7,426 nucleotides of DNA from Gammaproteobacteria bacterium. GTDB taxonomy: Bacteria; Pseudomonadota; Gammaproteobacteria; J044. Position 1 is the first letter of the stretch. Each line of letters opens with the position of its first letter. Positions 1 to 5,025 of the stretch are shown here, piece by piece. The translations under genes were made by a program, and so were the position numbers. The notes beneath the pieces were generated by a model. That model made no database searches, was not told the DNA's origin, and saw only the letters and a program-made list of their open reading frames with translations. The stretch is taken from the NCBI GenBank assembly GCA_003696465.1, contig RFHG01000355.1, forward strand, positions 1 to 7,426, written 5' to 3'.

Positions 1-591
1 AAAGCGAAACCGCTGCGGATCACCCTGCTCGGCCAGGCGCGCCAGGGCCGGCCCTCCGGGATACCCCAGGCCGAGCAGCTTGGCGGTCTTGTCGAAGGCC
101 TCGCCCACGGCATCATCCAGACTCTGCCCCAGCACCCGATAGCGTCCCAGACCACGCACCTCGACCAGCAGGGTATGCCCTCCGGAAACCAGCAGGGCCA
201 GAAACGGAAATGCCGGCGCCTCGTCCTCCAGCATCGGCGCCAGCAGATGCCCCTCCATGTGATGCACCCCGAGCACCGGCAGCCCCCAGCCCATGCCCAG
301 GCCGCGCGCGGTCATGGCCCCGGCCAGCAGGGCGCCCATCAGCCCCGGGCCCGCGGTGTGGCAGACGCCGTGCAGGTCCGTGCCCTGCAGCCCGGCCTGG
401 GCCAGCGCCTCGCGCACCAGCGGCACCATGCGCCGCACATGGTCACGCGAGGCCAGCTCGGGCACCACGCCACCATATTCGGCATGCGCCTCCACCTGAC
501 TGTGCAGCGCATGCGCCAGCAGACCGGCCTCGGTGTCGTAGATCGCCACCCCGGTCTCGTCGCAGGAACTCTCGATACCCAGTACGCGCAT
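1..591 (-). CDS. tsaD: TsaD (Gcp/YgjD), tRNA N6-adenosine threonylcarbamoyltransferase, N-terminal part (3' end outside window)
   Basis: TsaD transfers the threonylcarbamoyl group from threonylcarbamoyl-AMP to A37 of ANN-decoding tRNAs, working in the cytoplasm with TsaB, TsaE and TsaC. The reverse strand reads open for exactly 197 codons from ATG at 591 to the window edge; the family is usually about 340 residues, so roughly 140 C-terminal residues are missing. Visible landmarks are MRVLGIESSCDETG at residues 1-14, the metal-binding HHMEGH (His111 and His115, the same numbers as in E. coli), SGGHT at 136-140 and DDAVGEAFDK at 159-168. All are intact, so the visible part looks functional. The start is supported by a GGAGG Shine-Dalgarno sequence 7 nt upstream. 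The gene is divergent from the lipid-transport operon, whereas in many gammaproteobacteria its divergent partner is rpsU. Confidence 0.97.
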   Translation of the reverse strand, partial: MRVLGIESSCDETGVAIYDTEAGLLAHALHSQVEAHAEYGGVVPELASRDHVRRMVPLVREALAQAGLQGTDLHGVCHTAGPGLMGALLAGAMTARGLGMGWGLPVLGVHHMEGHLLAPMLEDEAPAFPFLALLVSGGHTLLVEVRGLGRYRVLGQSLDDAVGEAFDKTAKLLGLGYPGGPALARLAEQGDPQRFRF

Positions 592-617
592 GCACTCGCC
601 TCCATGAAGGGCCGCCG

Positions 618-623
618 ATTATA
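618..623 (-). promoter_or_regulatory. Probable -10 box of the tsaD promoter
   Basis: Read on the minus strand this is a perfect TATAAT, preceded by GCGGC. Transcription would start near position 611, giving a short leader of about 20 nt that holds the GGAGG ribosome-binding site of tsaD. No convincing -35 hexamer is visible 16-18 bp upstream, where the sequence is GC-rich, so the call rests on the -10 match and its position. Confidence 0.55.
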
Positions 624-653
624 GCCGCAACCCGGGTCCCGCAGCGCCGACCA

Positions 654-683
654 CTGGCATTGGCCGACCGGCCTGCCTACACT
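654..683 (+). promoter_or_regulatory. Weak candidate promoter for the lipid-transport operon
   Basis: CTGGCA (654-659) and TACACT (678-683) each match 4 of 6 positions of the sigma70 hexamers and are separated by 18 bp. They lie just upstream of the GGAAGGAAGG ribosome-binding site (694-703) of the permease gene. In GC-rich DNA such a match can arise by chance. A promoter must serve the operon somewhere in the 117-bp divergent gap or inside tsaD, and this is the best candidate I see. Confidence 0.25.
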
Positions 684-708
684 GGACCGACCCGGAAGGA
701 AGGCACGC

Positions 709-1503
709 ATGCAGCCACTGGCACTCATCGACGGACTGGGTCGCGCCACCCTGCAGGCCGCGCATCAGCTGGCGGCACTCCTCCGGTTTGCCCACGAGGC
801 CCTGCGCCCGGCACGACTGAAGGACACCTGGACGGATCCGGCCCGGCGTGGCGCCGTGGCCACGCAGCTCATCTTCAGCGGCATCGACGCCCTGCCGCTC
901 ACGGTCCTGCTGGCACTCGCCGCAGGCTTCGCCCTCGGCAGCGAGCTGATTGCCCTCATCGACCCCCTCACTGATGATCGCCAGACCCTGGACATACTGG
1001 TCAGCTTCATCGGACTGGAGATCGCCCCCCTGCTCACTGCCTTCCTCCTGATTGCCCGCTCGGGCACCGCCATGGCGGTTGAGCTCGCCAACATGAGTCA
1101 CAACCGCCAGCTGGAAGGCCTGCAATTGCTGGGCGTGGATCCGATCGCCGTGCTTGCCACCCCGCGCCTGCTGGCCCTGGCACTGGCGCAGCTCGGGCTG
1201 TCGATCCTGTTCGCTACCCTGGCACTGGGCAGCGGCATTGTCTTCGCCGCACTGGGCGAGAGCATCAGCCTGTTCCGGCTGTTGCCCATGCTGCCGGCTG
1301 CCGTTCCGGTCGAGGCACTGGTGCTTTTCGTGCTGCGCAACCTCCTCTACGGACTGGTCATTGCCGCCGCGGCCTGCCACCAGGGCATGAGTTGCGGCCG
1401 GCTGGGGACCGAGGTTCCGCAGCATGCCCAGCGTGCAGTGGTCGGCGCGCTGCTGACCATCTTCGTCCTCGACGGCCTGTTCGCCATGGGGTCACTCGCA
1501 TGA
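709..1503 (+). CDS. MlaE-family lipid ABC transporter permease
   Basis: This 264-residue protein is an inner-membrane permease of the MlaE family, which in E. coli forms a dimer that moves phospholipid between the inner membrane and an MCE ring. The diagnostic stretch is at residues 117-145, beginning RSGTAMAVELANM and ending LEGLQLLGVDP. It corresponds to the family's conserved cytoplasmic segment (ARSG-A-AAELG-M---EQ--AL---G-DP) that touches the ATPase. Hydrophobic segments occur around residues 62-84, 96-116, 147-180, 190-220 and 240-262. There is no N-terminal STAS domain, which some family members carry; residues 1-55 look like an amphipathic and linker region. Length is normal for the family. 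ATG at 709 has a strong GGAAGGAAGG ribosome-binding site 5 nt upstream. The stop overlaps the next start as ATGA. The C-terminal family motif is more divergent than usual. No mlaB or mlaC neighbour is present, so the symbol is left blank. Confidence 0.9.
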   Translation: MQPLALIDGLGRATLQAAHQLAALLRFAHEALRPARLKDTWTDPARRGAVATQLIFSGIDALPLTVLLALAAGFALGSELIALIDPLTDDRQTLDILVSFIGLEIAPLLTAFLLIARSGTAMAVELANMSHNRQLEGLQLLGVDPIAVLATPRLLALALAQLGLSILFATLALGSGIVFAALGESISLFRLLPMLPAAVPVEALVLFVLRNLLYGLVIAAAACHQGMSCGRLGTEVPQHAQRAVVGALLTIFVLDGLFAMGSLA

Positions 1504-2231
1504 GCCCATACGCCCTCGAGACCCGTCATCTCATGCTGCCGGGCGGTGTGGCAAAGGTGCCCGACCTGCAGCTGGAACCGGGTGACTGCCTGCTGGTCAT
1601 CGCCGACGAACCAGGCAGGGCGCGCCGGCTTTCCCGCTGCCTGGCCGGACTCGAACCGCCCGAGAGCGGCCACATCGAGCTTGCCGCAACCGGTGCGCCG
1701 CTGCCGGCCACCTGGCTGGAACCCGGCATCGAACCCTTGGCCAGCCTCAGCGTGCGCGAGAACCTCCTGCTGCCGGCCTGGCACCACGGCCTGCCGGCCG
1801 CCCACGTCGAGGAGCGGCTGGCGCTGCTCTACCCGGACGACCGCCTGCTCGCCGACGACCGCCTGCTGCCGGAGCGGCTGGACGCGATGGAACAGCGGCG
1901 GCTCGTGCTGGCACGCGCCCTGCTGCTCGGCCCGGTACTGCTCAGCCTGCACCACCCGCTGGCCGGCCTGCCGGCCCGTCAGCGCCTGGCACTCGCCGAC
2001 TGGTTGCGCGGATGCGCCCGACAACTCGGCACGGTGCTGCTCATGTCACTTGAGGAGCCGCTGCTGGGTGCCCATATCCCGGCCCCGCTGCTGCTGATTG
2101 ATACACACGACAGCGCCCTTTTCGAACACTGGCAGGCCCTGCTGGACAGCCCCCTCCCCGCGGCGCAGGATATTCGGCAGGAACTGTCCCGGCTCTGCAG
2201 CCCGCTCCGGGAGAAGAAGACACGGCCATGA
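1500..2231 (+). CDS. MlaF-like ABC nucleotide-binding protein with all catalytic motifs degenerate (predicted pseudo-ATPase)
   Basis: This 243-residue cytoplasmic protein sits where MlaF, the ATPase of MCE lipid transporters, is expected, directly after the permease with an ATGA overlap. The ABC fold pattern is recognisable: CLAGLEPPESGHI at 47-59 follows the Walker A region, LSVRENL is at 83-89, LVLARALLLGP at 135-145 follows the signature region, and LLSLHHPLAGL at 147-157 matches the Walker B and D-loop region. The catalytic residues are replaced. The P-loop reads ADEPGRARR (35-43), with Ala41 at the invariant lysine position; LSGGQ reads LDAME (127-131); the Walker B Asp-Glu pair reads His151-His152; the H-loop histidine is Leu184 in LMSLEE; no Q-loop glutamine is apparent near 72-76. 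The reading frame is intact and uses the same codon style as its neighbours, so this is not simple pseudogene decay. I infer a protein that cannot hydrolyse ATP but keeps a structural or regulatory role. Longer upstream starts in this frame (from 1392) would overlap the permease and are rejected. The SD is weak (GGGG 1488-1491), suggesting translational coupling. Confidence 0.85.
   Translation: MSPYALETRHLMLPGGVAKVPDLQLEPGDCLLVIADEPGRARRLSRCLAGLEPPESGHIELAATGAPLPATWLEPGIEPLASLSVRENLLLPAWHHGLPAAHVEERLALLYPDDRLLADDRLLPERLDAMEQRRLVLARALLLGPVLLSLHHPLAGLPARQRLALADWLRGCARQLGTVLLMSLEEPLLGAHIPAPLLLIDTHDSALFEHWQALLDSPLPAAQDIRQELSRLCSPLREKKTRP
1836..1871 (+). repeat. Imperfect 18-bp tandem duplication inside the ABC-like gene
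   Basis: Two adjacent 18-bp units both begin GACGACCGCCTGCT (14 identical bases) and then differ. They encode DDRLL twice (residues 113-117 and 119-123), immediately before the degenerate signature motif at 127-131. The in-frame duplication adds or replaces residues in the helical subdomain ahead of the signature. Confidence 0.6.
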
Positions 2232-3214
2232 CCGAACCCGAACCACAACGCCGCCTGCACTACATTCATCGCCTGGGGCCGCGGGCCCGGGAGCGCCTTG
2301 CCGGCCTGTTCGTGCTGACGGCCATTCTGCTGCTGGCCCTGGCCGTGATCGGTCGTGCGCATACCGCTCACCTGTTCGAAAAGCGGGTGCACTACCAGGC
2401 CGTGCTGCGCAATGCCCAGGGGCTGGGGCCGGACTCCCGGGTGCGCGTGGCCGGCATCGAGGTCGGCCAGGTCAGCGACTTCCGGATCGACGAACAGAAC
2501 CGCATTTACCTGCAGTTCTATGTCTACAAGCGCTACCAGCCCATGCTGCGGCGCGACTCCTGGGGCAGCCTGTCGCGCACGGCCCTGATCGGCGACGCCT
2601 TCCTCGACATCCACGCCGGCTCGCCCGAATACCCCATCCTGAAGGAAGGCGACTGGATTCCGATCGTCGAACCGATGACGCCCGACCAGCTGATGGAGAA
2701 GGCCAAGCCGGTGGTGGAGGATCTGCAGAAGACCATCCATCGCGTGGCCAGCCTGCTCGACCGGATCGATCCCGACACCGTGGCCAGTGGCAGCCGCGAC
2801 CTGGCCGCCGTGTTGTCCGACCTGCGTGCGGCCAGCGCCGAAATCCGGGCCGGGCGCGGCGCCATCGGCCGCGCGGTCTACGACCGCAGGCTGGCCGACG
2901 ACCTGTCGCGCAGCATGGCCGGCCTGGCCAGCAGCATGGAACAGCTCGACCAGCGGCTGACCCAGCTTGGGCCGGTACTCGAGGAGGTACGCGGTGCCAG
3001 CGCGCAGACCCGACAGCTGGCCGGGCAGATGAACGAGGCGATGCGCGTGGTCAACACCGAGTTGCAGCAACTGCCGGAGATCGTCAGTCGCATGCAGCTC
3101 CTGCTGGCGGACACCGAACGCACCCTGCAGGCCATCCAGCGCATCTGGCCGCTGTCCGATGCCGTGCAACCGGACAGCGGCGAACTGCTCATCGAGCCGG
3201 GGCAGGGCGAATGA
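2228..3214 (+). CDS. MlaD-family MCE protein with long helical C-terminus
   Basis: This 328-residue protein is the substrate-binding, ring-forming component of an MCE lipid transporter, anchored in the inner membrane and projecting into the periplasm. A basic N-terminus (residues 8-23) precedes one transmembrane helix at about 24-42 (LAGLFVLTAILLLALAVIG). An MCE domain follows at about 54-133, with the typical LRNAQGLGPDSRVRVAGIEVG stretch starting at residue 60 and a later LIGDAFLDI strand. From about 145 to 310 the protein is mostly helical with heptad-like spacing and few prolines, which suggests a coiled or tubular extension. E. coli MlaD is about 183 residues, so this tail is long and resembles the multi-helix tails of larger MCE proteins. 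The ATG forms an ATGA overlap with the upstream stop; a purine-rich AAGAAGA lies 7 nt before it. Its stop overlaps the lipoprotein start in the same way. Confidence 0.9.
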   Translation: MTEPEPQRRLHYIHRLGPRARERLAGLFVLTAILLLALAVIGRAHTAHLFEKRVHYQAVLRNAQGLGPDSRVRVAGIEVGQVSDFRIDEQNRIYLQFYVYKRYQPMLRRDSWGSLSRTALIGDAFLDIHAGSPEYPILKEGDWIPIVEPMTPDQLMEKAKPVVEDLQKTIHRVASLLDRIDPDTVASGSRDLAAVLSDLRAASAEIRAGRGAIGRAVYDRRLADDLSRSMAGLASSMEQLDQRLTQLGPVLEEVRGASAQTRQLAGQMNEAMRVVNTELQQLPEIVSRMQLLLADTERTLQAIQRIWPLSDAVQPDSGELLIEPGQGE

Positions 3215-4173
3215 CCCGCAGCCCGCTCATCATTGCCCTGCTCTGTGCCCTTCTGGCCGGCTGCGTCAGCAGCCCCGACTCGCGCCCGCGCGGCCTGATC
3301 GAGGCTGAACAGCAACTCGGCCAGGGCGCCCGGGCCTTCCGCGACGACGACTACCGCAGTGCCGCCGCCCTGTTTCGCCGGGCGCTGGACTATTACCGGA
3401 GCATCGACGACGCCCATGGCCAGGCCCTGGCCCTGATCAACCTGGCCGAGACCGCGCTGGCGGTGGACGACCGAACGGCCGTGCGCCAGCATCTTGCAGC
3501 ACTGGCGCAGCTGCAGCCGCGTCTGGGGGAGTCGCAACTCGAGCGCCGCATCGGTCTGCTCCGGGCACGCCTGCTGCTGCGCGAGGGGCATCCTGCGGAG
3601 GCCGCCCGTCTGCTCGACAGACTGCTTGCCGACACCGAACCCATCGCCAGCAAGCCTGGCCTGCTGCATCTGGCCCTGCTCGCCCGGCGCACAGAGGCCG
3701 CCCTGGCGGAAAACGACCTCACCACGGCACAAACCCTGTTGCAGCAACTGGCACCTGCCCTTGAGCGTGATGCAACCCCATCCGGGCTGCGGGCCCGCAT
3801 CCTGCGCCTGCAGGCTGCACTGCACGCGCGGCAGGGCGATCCGGCCGGGGCAGAAATCCTGCTGCAGCAGGCCCTGACCCTGGCGCATCGCAGCCGCAAC
3901 CGCCCGGCCATTGCCGCCACCCTGGAAGAACTGGCCGACCTTGCCCTGAAAAGGAAACAGCCTGCGCGCGCGGCGGAGCTGCTGGAACGGGCCCTGCCGG
4001 TGCGCTCGCGGCTGCTCGACCAGGCCGCCCTGCGCCGCGATCTGGAACGGCTCGATCGTCTGTATGCGCAACTCGGCGACGAGACCGCCCGCAGGCGTAT
4101 CCGCGCCGCCCTGGCGCAGCTGCCCGCATCGGGCGAAGGCGCACGGCCGGAGCTACCCGCACAGGCACACTGA
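3211..4173 (+). CDS. Outer-membrane-type lipoprotein with TPR-like helical repeats
   Basis: The 320-residue product begins MTRSPLIIALLCALLAGC, a lipoprotein signal peptide with lipobox LAGC and Cys18 as the lipidated residue. The residue after Cys is Val, not Asp, so the Lol rule predicts transfer to the outer membrane. The mature protein is almost wholly helical and Ala/Leu/Arg-rich, with tetratricopeptide-like helix pairs, for example around residues 35-62 (GARAFRDDDYRSAAALFRRAL), 145-165, 210-235 and 250-275. It is the last gene of the MCE operon (ATGA overlap, AGGG at 3204-3207). By position it replaces the ABC-transport auxiliary (PqiC-like) lipoprotein often found in such operons, but it does not resemble that family by eye. 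A role as periplasmic or outer-membrane docking partner of the MCE protein is inferred from context. In-frame starts upstream of 3211 lie inside the previous gene and would lose the signal peptide. Confidence 0.85.
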   Translation: MTRSPLIIALLCALLAGCVSSPDSRPRGLIEAEQQLGQGARAFRDDDYRSAAALFRRALDYYRSIDDAHGQALALINLAETALAVDDRTAVRQHLAALAQLQPRLGESQLERRIGLLRARLLLREGHPAEAARLLDRLLADTEPIASKPGLLHLALLARRTEAALAENDLTTAQTLLQQLAPALERDATPSGLRARILRLQAALHARQGDPAGAEILLQQALTLAHRSRNRPAIAATLEELADLALKRKQPARAAELLERALPVRSRLLDQAALRRDLERLDRLYAQLGDETARRRIRAALAQLPASGEGARPELPAQAH

Positions 4174-4176
4174 TTT

Positions 4177-4204
4177 TTGCAATTTCACGGTCGATCGCTA
4201 TAAT
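4177..4204 (+). promoter_or_regulatory. Sigma70-type promoter of rpsU
   Basis: TTGCAA (4177-4182) and a perfect TATAAT (4199-4204) are separated by 16 bp. The predicted transcription start is near 4211. The -35 box begins only three bases after the stop codon of the lipoprotein gene, and no terminator lies between them, so rpsU may receive both its own transcripts and read-through from the upstream operon. Confidence 0.8.
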
Positions 4205-4216
4205 GCGCGGTTCTCC

Positions 4217-4256
4217 GACGGCCCTGCCGTCCGTGAGGCCGTGCCCGGGCACGGCC
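4217..4256 (+). promoter_or_regulatory. Two-hairpin leader in the rpsU 5' untranslated region
   Basis: Two strong inverted repeats lie between the predicted transcription start and the ribosome-binding site. The first is GACGGC-CCT-GCCGTC (4217-4231). The second is a perfect 20-nt palindrome (4237-4256) that can fold as GGCCGTGC-CCGG-GCACGGCC. Neither is followed by a U-tract, so they do not look like an intrinsic terminator. After them comes an unstructured A/C-rich stretch with AACCGAA twice (4259-4265 and 4267-4273), then the GAAGG ribosome-binding site (4276-4280). The arrangement would suit mRNA stabilisation or autoregulation of bS21, which is inference. Confidence 0.5.
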
Positions 4257-4287
4257 GCAACCGAACAACCGAAACGAAGGTGATTAC

Positions 4288-4503
4288 ATGCCCAGCGTAC
4301 GCGTCAAGGAAAACGAGCCGTTCGACATCGCCCTGCGCCGCTTCAAGCGCACCTGCGAAAAGGCCGGCGTCCTCGCCGAGGTCCGCCGCCGCGAGTACTA
4401 CGAGAAGCCCACCGAAGTGCGCAAGCGCAAGAAGGCCGCAGCCGTCAAGCGCCATGCCAAGCGCCTGGCAAAGGAAATGGCCCGTCGCACACGCCTGTAC
4501 TGA
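4288..4503 (+). CDS. rpsU: Small ribosomal subunit protein bS21
   Basis: This 71-residue, Lys/Arg-rich protein is ribosomal protein bS21 of the 30S subunit, which sits near the anti-Shine-Dalgarno end of 16S rRNA and assists initiation. The sequence starts MPSVRVKENEPFDIALRRFKR, contains the conserved YYEKPTEVRKRKK segment around residues 38-50 and ends in RLY, all typical of gammaproteobacterial bS21; the length is exactly that of the E. coli protein. ATG at 4288 has GAAGG seven bases upstream. It is transcribed from its own promoter and followed after 13 bp by yqeY. The gene ends in tandem in-frame stops, TGA TAG. Confidence 0.98.
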   Translation: MPSVRVKENEPFDIALRRFKRTCEKAGVLAEVRRREYYEKPTEVRKRKKAAAVKRHAKRLAKEMARRTRLY

Positions 4504-4516
4504 TAGGTAACGCCCC

Positions 4517-4975
4517 GTGCCCGCTGCAGCCTCACCGCTCAAGGAGCGCATTACCGAGGACATGAAGGCCGCAATGCGTGCCAAGGACAGTGCACGCCTT
4601 GGCACCATTCGCCTGATCCTCTCCGCGATCAAGCAGGTCGAGGTTGATACGCGCAAGGACCTGTCCGACGAGGACATCCTTGCCATCCTCGACAAGATGG
4701 CGAAGCAGCGGCGCGAATCGATCGAACAGTACGACAAGGCCGGGCGTGACGACCTGGCCGGCAAGGAACGCGCCGAACTGGAAATCATCCAGTCCTATCT
4801 GCCCGAACAGCTGTCCGAGGCCGAGATCGACGCCCTGATCGACGCTGCCATCAGCGAGACCGGCGCCAGCGGCATGAAGGACATGGGCAAGGTGATGGGG
4901 CTGCTCAAGCCCAAGATGCAGGGCCGGGCGGACATGGGTGCGGTAAGCGCCCGGGTCAAGGCCCGCCTCTCCTGA
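4517..4975 (+). CDS. yqeY: GatB/YqeY domain-containing protein
   Basis: This 152-residue cytoplasmic protein belongs to the YqeY family, which is a stand-alone version of the tRNA-binding tail domain of GatB. Its physiological role is not settled; a tRNA- or translation-related function is assumed. Visible family features are LKERITEDMKAAMRAKD at about residues 8-24, LILSAIKQVEVD, the helical KMAKQRRESIEQYDKAGR stretch, SYLPEQLSE, and GKVMGLLKPKMQGRADMG near the end. The length is normal (about 148). The start is a GTG with AGGT at 4505-4508, eight bases upstream; the first in-frame ATG (4562) would remove conserved residues. In pseudomonads and relatives a yqeY gene lies between rpsU and dnaG; here rpsU-yqeY is kept but dnaG is not next. 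Confidence 0.95.
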   Translation: MPAAASPLKERITEDMKAAMRAKDSARLGTIRLILSAIKQVEVDTRKDLSDEDILAILDKMAKQRRESIEQYDKAGRDDLAGKERAELEIIQSYLPEQLSEAEIDALIDAAISETGASGMKDMGKVMGLLKPKMQGRADMGAVSARVKARLS

Positions 4976-4981
4976 ATACCC

Positions 4982-5006
4982 GGCCGTCCGGAAGCCGCGG
5001 GCGGCC
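4982..5006 (+). other. Intergenic hairpin between yqeY and gltD
   Basis: GGCCGTCC (4982-4989) can pair with GGGCGGCC (4999-5006) across a 9-nt loop, giving eight pairs including one G-U wobble. No T-run follows, so an intrinsic terminator is unlikely. It ends 11 bases before the AGGTGA ribosome-binding site of gltD and could be a processing or stability element, or simply GC-rich chance. Confidence 0.35.
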
Positions 5007-5025
5007 CCGAACCCGCAGGTGACTC

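Noticed and set aside
175..974. Plus-strand open frames opposite tsaD, running into the permease gene
   Set aside because: The Pro/Arg/His/Gln-rich low-complexity translations are opposite TsaD, whose motifs are all conserved on the minus strand.
1500..2231. Sequencing error or ordinary pseudogene as the explanation for the missing ABC motifs
   Set aside because: The frame is open for the full expected length, flanking conserved segments stay in register, and at least four separate motifs are changed by substitution rather than by frameshift.
1979..3169. Long open frame on the minus strand (396 codons) opposite the ABC-like and MCE genes
   Set aside because: It is antisense to two well-supported genes, is rich in Gln/His/Gly/Arg with no recognisable domain, and is the usual mirror frame of GC-rich coding DNA.
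2098..3210. N-terminal extension of the lipoprotein reading frame upstream of 3211
   Set aside because: It lies inside the MCE gene in another frame, is Arg/Pro/Gly-rich, and would bury the clear lipoprotein signal peptide.
4217..4256. Intrinsic terminator for the lipid-transport operon
   Set aside because: The hairpins are strong, but there is no T-run after either, and they lie downstream of the rpsU promoter in its leader.
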